From Methylophaga sp. (lineage in GTDB: Bacteria; Pseudomonadota; Gammaproteobacteria; Nitrosococcales; Methylophagaceae): 38,148 nt of DNA. Below are positions 17,713 to 25,702 of the stretch, piece after piece. Both the position numbers and the translations under genes were made by a program. Where the stretch lies: assembly GCA_002733505.1 (NCBI GenBank), contig NVVW01000001.1:50052-88199 (forward strand), written 5' to 3'. Within the stretch, counting starts at the first letter, position 1; each line of letters opens with the position of its first letter. The notes beneath the pieces are model-generated. The model was not told where the DNA came from, did no database searches, and was given only the letters and a program-made list of their open reading frames with translations.

Positions 17713-18891
17713 CTACCTTGCTGATAAATCGACAAACCCAGGAAACAAATGGTCCTTCTCATCCTTCACCACCAATTTCAACTCAAGCAGATTTTTTAAA
17801 TCTCTCGATTGTGTTTTTGGGGTTAACTTGCTATAGAGTGCCTGATGCCAAGGTGCCTGACGTAATTCCCGCACGGCTATACCTTCTCCCATTTTAAGCA
17901 CCTCATTAGCAATAGCATACTGCCTATTATTAAGCGTTTTTTCATCATGCAAATGTTTAAGCTGCATTTCAAATAAAACCCTCTGCACCATAAGATTAAC
18001 CCGGTCATGTAAATGATTAATGGTGCTCAGTAATCCCTCAAGAAAAAACGCCACAAAATCACTGTTGGGGAAATCACTTTTTTTAGCCGCCTTTTTTCGA
18101 CAACCATTAAATAAAGCAAAATACTGATGTATATGTTGTAAATAGTAATTAGCTTGGGCAAAAGGCGCATAATGAAAGCCGTCTGCATATAAAATACCCG
18201 CCTCTAGCACTCTACCAACACGACCATTTCCATCCCAAAAAGGATGAATAATCTCAAAATATAAATGCACTAAGGGCGCGCGGATTAAAGCAGGGACACC
18301 CTGTTCAGCCAGCTTGATATTCCACGCCAATAACGACTCTAATAATAAACGAATATCATCGCCATTCTGCGGAGGCCTATAAACTCCGCCATGCTCAATA
18401 TTTCCTACTTGCGTGACAACACCATCAGGATTTGAGCGGAGTAAACCCGGCATATTTCGCTCTTCCTCAGCCTCTAAATCAGCGGTGACTTTACGGTAAA
18501 TCTCAAACACATTATCTAAAGTAGGATGCCACTGTTCAGCCACTGAAACTTCGCGAACATAATCATAAGCACTTTTAATATTGATCACTCGCTGTTGCTG
18601 CGTATTTTGGATTTGTTCAGGTGATAATGACAAAGCCAACGCCGTTTCTTGCTCCGAGAGTTCGCCCCCTTCAATGGTGTTTGTACCAAAAACCGAATTG
18701 ACCACGACTTCTTTTTCAAGCAGTGTTGCAACTGATGCTAAGGGAGAAGTCTTAAACCGCTGTTGTGCATCCTGCACTCGTTGTAATAATACATCAACCA
18801 CTGATGCATCCAGCCCTTGTTGCAACTTAAACACACCAAACTTATAGGTCTCAATTCGTTTTATCGCATTAATGCCTAAAAAAATGTCCAT
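17713..18891 (-). CDS. Fic family protein (putative AMP transferase)
   Basis: Fic proteins usually transfer AMP from ATP to hydroxyl groups of target proteins. This 392-residue protein has the full core HPFWDGNGRVGR (residues 216-227) and an N-terminal inhibitory helix TNTIEG (70-75), which fits the (S/T)xxxE(G/N) rule, so it should be self-inhibited. The flap region precedes the core, and the C-terminal part (about 300-392) looks like a winged-helix domain (RQYAIANEVLKMGEGIAVRELRQ). It lies between hsdS and hsdR, 17 bases before the latter, a recurrent arrangement in type I loci. Three copies of GGACATTT (reverse strand; 18882-18889, 18894-18901, 18972-18979) surround its start and may be operator sites. 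The target is unknown. Confidence 0.9.
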   Translation of the reverse strand: MDIFLGINAIKRIETYKFGVFKLQQGLDASVVDVLLQRVQDAQQRFKTSPLASVATLLEKEVVVNSVFGTNTIEGGELSEQETALALSLSPEQIQNTQQQRVINIKSAYDYVREVSVAEQWHPTLDNVFEIYRKVTADLEAEEERNMPGLLRSNPDGVVTQVGNIEHGGVYRPPQNGDDIRLLLESLLAWNIKLAEQGVPALIRAPLVHLYFEIIHPFWDGNGRVGRVLEAGILYADGFHYAPFAQANYYLQHIHQYFALFNGCRKKAAKKSDFPNSDFVAFFLEGLLSTINHLHDRVNLMVQRVLFEMQLKHLHDEKTLNNRQYAIANEVLKMGEGIAVRELRQAPWHQALYSKLTPKTQSRDLKNLLELKLVVKDEKDHLFPGFVDLSAR

Positions 18892-19012
18892 AAAAATGTC
18901 CGCTATAAATTAACTACATTTAACTTTATATTCAAACAGATAGAATAATCAGTAAATATTTTTACCTATATAAATGTCCTATTTATTGTAGCATGATCCT
19001 AATATTTTTATT

Positions 19013-19037
19013 TGTAGGAGCTGCTTTAGCCGCGACC
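19013..19037. repeat. REP-like palindrome between fic and hsdS
   Basis: The stretch starting TGTAGGAGCTGCTTTAGCCG resembles REP elements of the GTAGGAGCGGCTTTAGCCGCGA type found in many gammaproteobacteria, with an imperfect GCtGCTttAGCcGC stem. It lies 30 bases after the hsdS stop in the 175-base gap before fic. Only one copy was seen in the window. Confidence 0.55.
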
Positions 19038-19066
19038 CAATACATAAAATTGCAGCTAATACCGAG

Positions 19067-20209
19067 CTACCCTATGCTTTTTTTAGTCAGCTCACCCGTG
19101 AAGGCTTTTTGCAGGATGGATTTTTTTAGTTCGTCTAGGGCTTTTATTTTATTTTCATAAACTATCGACAAATTATCTGTCTGTAATTTTATTTGATTAT
19201 AAATTTCTACAATCTTTTCCTGTTCATCTAATGATGGCAAAGGTAAATTTATTTCTTTTAATATCTTAACTGATGCCATATTTTTAATAGCAGCACCCTG
19301 AGATAAACTTTCAATCTCGGTTTGAAAATTGGGGCTTTGCATCCAAATCTTTGGAAACTGCCTATTAATTTGTGGTTCGGGTGTTAATTTAAGCAATGCT
19401 TGATTTATTATCCCTTGTTTTATTCCATCTGGCACAATCGCTATTTTCCCCATAGTTCCAGAACAACTCATGATCAAATCACCAGATAGCAACTCAAATC
19501 TAGACATTTCGCTAAACTTTTTATTATCAATAAAGTAGCGAACCTCTGTAAATTGATCATAAATTGCATGTTGTTGCTCATAAACTGCAAACCCTTCCGG
19601 TTTAAAAATATTCTTCTTTAGTGCCCCTCCAAATGGACCTCGAACAAATTTACATACTTTTCTAAATTTCTCACTAGGCCACCCATCACCACGCTGGCTA
19701 AAGACTTGCTGTAAATAGCTTGCAAACAGTTCACGGGCATTATTGAGGTTTTGCTGTGCATGGGCGCGGGCTAGCTCGATTTCCGCAAAGGCCTGATCGA
19801 GAATGGCGACAATGCGTTTTTGTTCGGGGATGGGGGCAACAGGCATCAATATTTTAAGCAGATCTTTTTTCACTAAACTTGGTAAAGTTGTTCCCTTATC
19901 CAAGTTTTTGAAATTAAAACTTTTACAAAAATAATACAAGTATTTTTTATTAAGTAAATCTCCCGCAATTAATCCAAATGCTGTGTCAACATTCCAAAAA
20001 TTAGTATTAATATACAGTGGATTATCAATGGTTCCTTTTCTTCCAACAATTGTCGTTCCTTCCTCACAAAGATAGCTATTAGCATATCCCATAATTTTTC
20101 CTGCACTTCCTAGTATTGGATAGTCCCCGTTAGAATCTAATACTTCTTTTTGATTTCTTCCGCTTCGTATTTCGAGCAAATCTGCCCATGATTTGATTAC
20201 CCAAACCAT
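19067..20209 (-). CDS. hsdS: Type I restriction-modification specificity subunit HsdS
   Basis: HsdS reads the split DNA target for the HsdM methylase and HsdR. The 380-residue protein has two target-recognition domains (about 5-115 and 180-315). Each is followed by a conserved helical spacer: PIPEQKRIVAILDQAFAEIE near 130-150 and LPSLDEQEKIVEIYNQIKLQ near 325-345, ending KALDELKKSILQKAFTGEL. The short first domain begins directly at MVWVIKSWADLLEI. Its start overlaps the hsdM stop by one base (TAATG), so the two are coupled. The frame is intact although hsdM and hsdR are broken. The DNA sequence it recognises cannot be deduced here. Confidence 0.92.
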   Translation of the reverse strand: MVWVIKSWADLLEIRSGRNQKEVLDSNGDYPILGSAGKIMGYANSYLCEEGTTIVGRKGTIDNPLYINTNFWNVDTAFGLIAGDLLNKKYLYYFCKSFNFKNLDKGTTLPSLVKKDLLKILMPVAPIPEQKRIVAILDQAFAEIELARAHAQQNLNNARELFASYLQQVFSQRGDGWPSEKFRKVCKFVRGPFGGALKKNIFKPEGFAVYEQQHAIYDQFTEVRYFIDNKKFSEMSRFELLSGDLIMSCSGTMGKIAIVPDGIKQGIINQALLKLTPEPQINRQFPKIWMQSPNFQTEIESLSQGAAIKNMASVKILKEINLPLPSLDEQEKIVEIYNQIKLQTDNLSIVYENKIKALDELKKSILQKAFTGELTKKSIG

Positions 20210-21679
20210 TAGAGGTATTCCTTAATACTTGCCAAAATAGCACCACTCTCTTTATCCAGTGCCATAATCTCTTCAATAATCACTTTAGGCTCGCGTAGCG
20301 GTGCTTCTTGTTCTGCATTTGGATTTTTAACCGATAAATCCCATGTACTTTCATCCAACTCATTTGCATAAAGTGACCATGATTGATCGGAATCAGCAAA
20401 TGTCTTTTGTAGTTCTACAAACTCTTTTAAATCATTATCATTCAGCGGGTTGGTTTTGCCTAAACTACGGCCGGGATCAAGCTGGTAATACCAGATTTTT
20501 TGGGTGGCTTCGCCTTTAGTAAAAAACAGCACCACGGTTTTAACCCCCGCACCTAAAAAGGTTTTGGCGGGGCAACCTAATACCGTATGCAGATTGCAGT
20601 CTTCTAATAGCTGTTTACGCAGGGCGATAGCGGCATTATCGGTATTTGATAAAAAGGTGTTTTTAATCACGATGGCGGCTCTGCCACCAGGTTTAAGCAT
20701 TCTGATAAAGTGCTGCAAAAACAAAAAAGCGGTTTCCCCTGTTTTAATGGGGAAGTTTTGTTGCACTTCTTTGCGTTCTTTGCCGCCAAACGGTGGGTTT
20801 GCCAGAATAATATCGTGTTGCTGGCTGGGTTGAATATCTGCCAAGTTTTCTGCCAGGGTATTAGTGTGCAAGATATTGGGTGCTTCGATGCCATGCAGAA
20901 TCATATTCATAATGGCAATCACATAGGCCAGTGATTTTTTCTCTTTAGCGTATAAAGGTGCGGGTTTGCAGCGTGGTTAAATCGCTGGTGGACAGATTTT
21001 CTCGCTGGCGCAAATAATCATAGGCTTCACATAAAAAGCCGGCTGAACCTGCTGCGCCATCGTAAATGGTTTCGCCTATTTGCGGTTGCAGCACCGCTAT
21101 CATGGCGCGAATCAGTGGGCGTGGGGTGTAATATTCACCACCATTGCGTCCGGCATTGCCCATATTTTTGATTTTGCTTTCGTACAGATGACTTAGTTCA
21201 TGCTTTTCTGCCTGTGAGCGAAAGCGCAGTTCATCGACTTTTTCCAGCGCATCGCGCAATGAGTAACCACTTTGAATTTTGTTTTTAATTTCGCCGAAAA
21301 TTTCACCGATTTTATATTCAATGGTGTTGGGGTTATCGGCACGCTGCTTAAAGGCTTTTAGGTAGGGGAATAACTGACCATCGACATAATCCATTAAGTC
21401 ATCACCGGTTAAGGCGTTATTATGGTCAAAGTTGCCCGCTGCATCTTTAGGAGCCGCCCATACACTCCAGCGGTGCTGTGCATCAATAATGTACTGATAG
21501 TCGCTATTTTCTAATTCGGCTTGCAGTGATTTCTCATACTCAAAATCTTCCAGATATTTTAAGAACAGCATCCATGAGGTTTGTTCGGTGTAATCCAGCT
21601 CGCTGGAACAGCCTGCATCTTTGTGCAGGATATCGTCTATATTTTTGAATACTTGTTCAAACATGGTGGGTTGTTGCAT
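20209..21679 (-). pseudogene. hsdM: Type I DNA methyltransferase subunit HsdM, frameshifted
   Basis: HsdM is the N6-adenine methylase of the complex. The first frame (20945-21679) carries the N-terminal helical domain (MFEQVFKNIDDILHKD, LDYTEQTSWMLFLKYL) and AdoMet motif I (IYDGAAGSAGFL). The second (from about 20950 to 20209) resumes with AKEKKSLAYVIAIMNMILHG and carries catalytic motif IV (NPPF) in IILANPPFGGKE. The junction near 20945-20955 is consistent with one extra base (TTTATACGC instead of TTTTACGC), which creates the stop TAA. Unless ribosomes slip, no full-length methylase is produced. The ATG at 21679 directly follows a weak ribosome site; the internal ATG five codons later matches the family start better. 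Confidence 0.9.
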
Positions 21680-21720
21680 CCCTGTTACTGGCGTTTAAAA
21701 CCGATAACTTTAGCATACAA

Positions 21721-21740
21721 AGTGTGGGGATCCCCATACT
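21721..21740. promoter_or_regulatory. 20-base palindrome upstream of hsdM, possible operator
   Basis: AGTGTGGGGATCCCCATACT is self-complementary except for one symmetric pair. It lies about 42 bases upstream of the hsdM start. On the minus strand, a TATGCT that could serve as a -10 follows it, so the palindrome would overlap or flank the promoter. The regulator is unknown. Confidence 0.45.
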
Positions 21741-21860
21741 AGAAAAGGGGAATGGGGTAATCACTTTAAATTAAGTCTGATTTGCATTGTGTGACTATGT
21801 AAATTTGTATTATTTTAATGATCTGAGGGAGTGTTCTGAGTGGTGAGGCGGGAATTATTC

Positions 21861-21904
21861 GGCACTTCGTGTGCCTCACCCCTTCGGGGTCGCCCTAACG
21901 GGCG
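21861..21904. repeat. Three tandem mini-hairpins
   Basis: Three consecutive stem-loops occupy 44 bases: GGCAC/GTGCC (21861-21875), CCCC/GGGG (21879-21889) and CGCCC/GGGCG (21891-21904). This GC-rich block is foreign to its AT-rich surroundings and looks like the end of a mobile element or cassette, but I cannot assign it to a family. Confidence 0.5.
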
Positions 21905-22111
21905 TTCAAAATTGTTTATCTTCAAGGATGGAGTGTATGTAAAAGCAATATCAGGAACATTGCTTGTCCCGACAAATTTATAAATTACATCCCTGTAATT
22001 CACCCTATGGGCCAGCTTACAGCTGTTCAAAATCATTTCAACCCTGAAATTCATCTGCGCTTTTATTTATCACTTAGTTATCAATCGATCACTCATCACA
22101 GTAATATTTAA

Positions 22112-22144
22112 TATAATGCTATTTTGCGGCGAAATACGCCGCAA
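22112..22144 (+). promoter_or_regulatory. Putative abiE promoter and operator
   Basis: A consensus -10 TATAAT (22112-22117) is followed by an inverted repeat TTGCGGCG-5-CGCCGCAA (22124-22144) that would overlap the transcription start, 20 bases before the abiEi ATG. AbiEi-type antitoxins repress their own operon by binding inverted repeats, so this is a plausible operator. The -35 is poor. Confidence 0.5.
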
Positions 22145-22163
22145 CTTGATAAAATAATAAACC

Positions 22164-22925
22164 ATGTCAACTCTAACGCCTAAACAACAGCTAGAAAATC
22201 TATTGCCTTATAATATTGGCTATCATCCCAAGGCATGTCCCGTCATGCCATAGATAATACGCTTAAAAGCAATAGGCTTAAATCGTTAGCCGCTGGTGTT
22301 TATACTCGTCCTGAAAGCCATTCCTCTTGGCAAAGTGTCGTTTACTCATTACAGTTAATGACTGATTACCCTATATATAGGAGAATTAAGTGCGCTACAA
22401 CAACTGGGTCTTGCCCAATATTTAAGTACATCACAAGTCAAATCTATCCATCTTTATTCTGATAACAGACAGCCTTTATGGTTAGGCAAGATAAAATATG
22501 ATACGTCTTTTATATGGCATCGCACTAAAACACTGTGGGCAGACAATTTATTCTCAATAGATTCATTCTCAAGAGAAATAGACTGGTATCAGGGCTTGCC
22601 TACTCTCACAGTATCTTGTCCAGAAAAAGCTTTTTTAGAAATGATGCTAGATGTTCCGAAGAGCATCAGCTTTGATCATGCTAATGAAATAATGCAAGGA
22701 ATGACTAGCTTATCTCCTAACAAACTAGAAAATCTGCTCAAAGCATGCAAAAGTATAAAAGCCAAACGCCTATTTTTGTGGTTTGCTGGAAAACAAGGCT
22801 ATGCATGGTTCAGAAAGTTAGATCTCACGGATGTTGCTCTAGGAACAGGCAACCGTGTGATAGCTAAAAGTGGCAAGCTTGATAAGAAATATTTAATAAC
22901 TGTGCCAGAGCACTTGTATGAATAG
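22164..22925 (+). pseudogene. abiEi: AbiEi-type antitoxin, two frameshifts
   Basis: AbiEi is the antitoxin/transcriptional repressor of type IV AbiE systems. The ATG at 22164 opens MSTLTPKQQLENLLPYNIGY. After an apparent extra C near 22225-22235 the frame becomes QGMSRHAIDNTLKSNRLKS, then LAAGVYTRPESHSSWQSVV, the winged-helix region. After loss of two bases in a TA run (about 22372-22382) it continues IGELSALQQLGLAQYL, SIHLYSDNRQPLWLG, and on through LPTLTVSCPEKAFLEMM to a normal stop at 22925. The reconstructed protein is about 250 residues, as expected. The end overlaps the next gene by 8 bases, the usual abiEi-abiEii arrangement. In its present form no full antitoxin is made. Confidence 0.82.
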
Positions 22926-23840
22926 CAGCAACATCTATTACAAACAAGTCCAATTACTTGTGCAGCTCTTACCGTTAATAGCTGAGGAACACTGCTTCGC
23001 GTTAAAAGGTGGAACAGCCATAAACCTATTCATACGTGAGTTGCCACGGCTTTCAGTAGATATTGATTTGGTCTACCTACCCATGCAAGATCGCACTGAA
23101 GCACTAGCGGGAATCACAGCCGCATTAGTACAAATTAAGCAGCGTATTCTTCAAGCTTTTCCAAAAGCTAAGGTGGACGAAGCCTATAAAGATAAAGCCG
23201 ATGCCATGCGATTAGTAGTGTCACACAACGGCATACAAATAAAAATTGAACTCTCCCCTGTATTACGAGGAACAGTATTTGAACCTGAGTTACTCAATGT
23301 CTGTAAGTAGAGAATGAATTCGGTTATGCTGAAATTGCCGTTGTATCATTAGCCGACCTTTACGCTGGCAAAATATGTGCAGCACTCGATCGACAGCATC
23401 CGCGTGATTTATTTGATGTCATGTATTTACTGAAAAATGAAGGCTTCACTGATGATATTAGAAAAGCACTGATTGTTTACATCATTAGTCACCCCTCGCC
23501 TATCGTTGAATTACTAGATAGTCGATACAAAGACCTTGGGCAGATCTACCAAGGTGAATTTCTGAATATGACAGAAATAGCTGTATCTTTAGAAGAACTA
23601 GAAGCAACACGTGAGCAATTAACTGGACTTGTCAGAACAACACTATCAAATGATGAGAAGCAATTTTTGCTATCATTCAAAGCAATGGATCCTCAATGGG
23701 ATTTACTAGGGCTTGATGGCATTGAAAACCTACCCGCAGTAAAATGGAAGATGATAAATCTAAAAAACATGTCTAAGAACAAGCATAAAAATGCGTATCA
23801 TAAACTTGAGCGTTGCTTATTAACGGGAAGTAATAATTAG
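22918..23840 (+). pseudogene. abiEii: AbiEii/AbiGii-type nucleotidyltransferase toxin, frameshifted
   Basis: AbiEii toxins are nucleotidyltransferases of the DNA polymerase beta fold that modify tRNA or use GTP. The N-terminal frame (22918-23310) contains KGGTAINLF followed by LSVDIDLVY, the GG(S/T) and DxD metal-binding motifs. The frame breaks at TGTAAGTAGAG (about 23300-23312), after which ENEFGYAEIAVVSLADLYAG and KICAALDRQHPRDLFDVMYL resume the family sequence to the stop at 23840. The catalytic region is intact but the C-terminal half cannot be joined, so the toxin is probably dead, in keeping with the broken antitoxin. Total length reconstructed is about 305 residues. Confidence 0.85.
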
Positions 23841-23921
23841 TGACTGGTCACAGGCAGAGGTTATAGATAAAGGCATTGAGTTCAGTGCTATCGAAAAACA
23901 AATTGATGATTTACTCAAAAC

Positions 23922-24011
23922 TCATAACAAATCATTCAACCCGACCTTTTTATACGTCGTTTCGCTTCGCTACTCTCTGCATAAAAAGGCCGGTTAATTC
24001 AAACGTTAGAA
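23922..24011 (+). other. attC-like integron recombination site
   Basis: About 90 bases form an imperfect palindrome. The left end, TAACAAATCATTCAACCCGA, and the right end, CCGGTTAATTCAAACGTTAG, match the R''/L'' and L'/R' boxes of attC sites of the TAACAA...TTCAA...GTTAG type. The inner stem is CTTTTTAT / ATAAAAAG. One base is unpaired between the arms, as in true attC sites. The last R' base pattern (GTTAGAA) departs slightly from GTTRRRY. The site separates abiE from brnTA. No integrase gene is present. Confidence 0.65.
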
Positions 24012-24040
24012 GTACAAAATACCAATATCATCAAAATAAC

Positions 24041-24087
24041 TGTATATACAATAAAAGCATTGACTATGGTTTATTTGTATGTACAAT
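24041..24087 (+). promoter_or_regulatory. brnT promoter with paired operator-like palindromes
   Basis: TTGACT (24060-24065) and TACAAT (24082-24087), 16 bases apart, form a good sigma-70 promoter. Two similar palindromes, TGTATATACA (24041-24050) and TGTATGTACA (24076-24085), lie above it and across its -10, a plausible arrangement for autorepression by BrnA. The predicted start of transcription falls at or next to the brnT ATG (24094), so the mRNA may be leaderless. Confidence 0.6.
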
Positions 24088-24093
24088 TAAATA

Positions 24094-24372
24094 ATGAGTG
24101 TTTCATACGATTCCAATAAAAACAAACGTAATATAGAGCAACGCGGTCTCAACTTTGACCAAGTCGCTGATTTAGATTGGGATAACGCATGGATTTATCA
24201 AGACGAGCGTGACGAGTATAACGAAATACGTTTTATTGCATACAGCATGCTTGATAAACGGTTGCACTTTGTTTGTTTCACAGAAACCAAAGATGGTATC
24301 CGTGTCATTTCATTTCGAAAAGCAAATAACAGAGAGGTAAAACGATATGAGCATGAAATCCTTAATAGATAA
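24094..24372 (+). CDS. brnT: BrnT-family ribonuclease toxin
   Basis: BrnT is a RelE-fold ribonuclease toxin paired with BrnA. The 92-residue protein is the expected size and shows the family features: N-terminal FD-containing segment (YDSNKNKRNIEQRGLNFDQ), the central EIRFIAYSMLDKRLHFVCF, and the signature RVISFRKANNREVKRYE near residues 70-86. The RISxRxA-type motif is essentially intact (VISFRKAN). There is no ribosome site, in agreement with the leaderless-promoter reading. It overlaps brnA by 26 bases. With an attC-like site upstream it resembles an integron cassette, where toxin-antitoxin genes with their own promoters are common. The pair looks intact. Confidence 0.9.
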   Translation: MSVSYDSNKNKRNIEQRGLNFDQVADLDWDNAWIYQDERDEYNEIRFIAYSMLDKRLHFVCFTETKDGIRVISFRKANNREVKRYEHEILNR

Positions 24373-24622
24373 AGATGGGGAAGTTCGTGAATTGACCGCA
24401 GATGACCTCAAAAAATTTAAACCCTTGTCAGAGGAAAATCCTGCGTTATATGCAAAAATTAAAAAGGGTGTTGGAGAAAGAGGCTCACAAAAATCACCAA
24501 CAAAAGTACCTATTAGTATTAGGGTAAGTCCTGATGTTGCTGAGTTTTTTCGTGCCAAAGGTAAAGGTTGGCAAGGTCGTATAGATAATGTACTTAAAGA
24601 TTATGTGGCTCATCACAAATAA
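24347..24622 (+). CDS. brnA: BrnA-family antitoxin
   Basis: BrnA neutralises BrnT and represses the operon with its C-terminal ribbon-helix-helix domain. The 91-residue protein contains the BrnA_antitoxin pattern: an N-terminal flexible part (about 1-45, with FKPLSEENPALYAKIK) that would wrap the toxin, then the ribbon-helix-helix half, ISIRVSPDVAEFF (about 62-74), RAKGKGWQGRIDNVLKDYV. It starts inside brnT with a 26-base overlap, the typical coupled order (toxin first). It is followed within five bases by the beginning of a second attC-like site. Confidence 0.88.
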   Translation: MSMKSLIDKDGEVRELTADDLKKFKPLSEENPALYAKIKKGVGERGSQKSPTKVPISIRVSPDVAEFFRAKGKGWQGRIDNVLKDYVAHHK

Positions 24623-24626
24623 AAAC

Positions 24627-24653
24627 TTCTAACAAGTGCATAAACACGGACGT
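24627..24653 (+). other. Left half of a second attC-like site
   Basis: CTTCTAACAAGTGCATAAAC followed by ACGGACG resembles the R''-L'' half of an attC site directly after brnA, where a cassette's own attC should lie. The right half is missing: the IS3-type sequence begins within about ten bases. A single half-site is weak evidence by itself; its position after an intact cassette gene strengthens it. Confidence 0.45.
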
Positions 24654-24663
24654 TAATCTTTCC

Positions 24664-24763
24664 CCGCTAAAGTGGACACTAAAATCTAACAACAAGATGA
24701 GGTGTTTGTATGCCAAAGTACAACAATCCAAGAAAAACATGGCGCTACCCCAATGCACGTTAA
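24664..24763 (+). mobile_element. Remnant of an IS3-family insertion sequence (left end and orfA start)
   Basis: The segment has an IS-end-like sequence with AGTGGACAC, a GATGAGGTG ribosome site, and an ATG at 24710 opening MPKYNNPRKTWRYPNAR, then a stop at 24761-24763. The opening matches OrfA proteins of IS3-family elements that start M(P/S)(K/R)Y..PRKTW.Y. The remainder, including the helix-turn-helix and the transposase core, is absent; the sequence passes into the end of the neighbouring methyltransferase. It is therefore a short relic marking the right edge of the island. Confidence 0.6.
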
Positions 24764-24781
24764 GGCTCATCAAAGGTGACT

Positions 24782-25700
24782 TTACCCTTTAAATTGAAAA
24801 ATCAAAACCTTCAAGCCTTTACCTTCCTCTGCTTCAACAATGACGTCGGGCGATGTAAGTTCAGTTAAATACTGGCAATCTACACATTCATCTTTAAACC
24901 GTTTGTTTCAAAAACTTGGCATCTAAATTAGGTGAGTTTAGACACAACATCAATACGCTGCCCGGTTTCATAAATTCAGGGATCCGCCTAATGACCTTTT
25001 TATAATCACGTTTTATATCGACACTGCCTTTTTGAAATGATGGCGGGTCGCATATTAATAAATCATACGGCCCGTGCTTTTTAATGCGTCCGAAAGACTT
25101 AAATATATCAATCTTAACTTTGCTTGTGTCTTGCTGATTTAAATGGTGATTGTCTCGCCCTGTGATCAGTGATGTTCTGCTCATATCAATATTAAACACA
25201 TGCTTTGCCCCACCTGCTAATGCAGCAACTGAAAAGCCGCAGGTGTATGAGAATAAATTAAGCACTTTGGCATCGTGTGAGTTTTGTTGCACCCATTGCC
25301 TGCCCTTTCTCATATCTAGAAAAAGCCCCGTGTTTTGAGCGCGGCCTAGTGTGATTTGATATTTCAGCCCGTTTTCTTCAACCACTGTTTGCGTGCACTC
25401 ATCACCTATTAACAATTCAAACGGTGCGTGTTTTAGGTATCGATATTGCGCTTGAACCGATCGGCAATTAGAAATATTTGAAAACAAATCTTGGGCTAGT
25501 TGTTTTAAATCATCTATTTCAACCAGCTTATAGAGTGTGATTAACACCACTGGAGCTAGCCAATCTATCGAAACATGTTCATAGCCTAAATAGGCATGCC
25601 CTCTGCCGTGAAATAAGCGTTGAGCTTGATCGGTTTCAGCTATTAAATAAGGAATATCCGTTAGTGGATAATGTTCTATTTGATCCACCGTCTCAGCCAA
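24782..25700 (-). pseudogene. RlmK-like class I SAM methyltransferase, frameshifted near C-terminus
   Basis: The 268-residue frame resembles the C-terminal methyltransferase of RlmKL and RlmI: LGRAQNTGLFLDMRKGRQWV, motif I VLNLFSYTCGFSVAALAGGA (about residue 145-165), and catalytic CDPPSFQKG. It stops at KQTV (24894). The next reading frame continues KDECVDCQYLTELTSPDVIV and ends GKGLKVLIFQFKG at 24782, exactly the ending expected for the family. One extra T in GGTTTAAAG (about 24893-24902) explains the break. Because about 37 C-terminal residues are lost, activity is doubtful. The substrate is unknown; an rRNA is likely by family. The start is two bases after the HGG-motif gene. Confidence 0.85.
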
Positions 25701-25702
25701 AA

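Larger units (their letters stand above)
21680..22163. other. 484-base non-coding stretch between hsdM and abiEi
   Basis: Upstream regions of divergent hsdM and abiE loci. It holds a 20-base near-perfect palindrome (21721-21740), three small tandem hairpins (21861-21904) and the abiE promoter region (22112-22144). The reading frame at 21815-22054 on the minus strand reads through these hairpins, has low-complexity RPLGRPRRGEAH and no ribosome site, and is not accepted as a gene. Confidence 0.6.

Noticed and set aside
21815..22054. 79-residue minus-strand reading frame
   Set aside because: It runs through three hairpins, has no ribosome site and resembles no family; coding is unlikely.
23876..24094. 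72-residue plus-strand reading frame between abiEii and brnT
   Set aside because: It is a translation of the attC-like palindrome and the brnT promoter, without a ribosome site.
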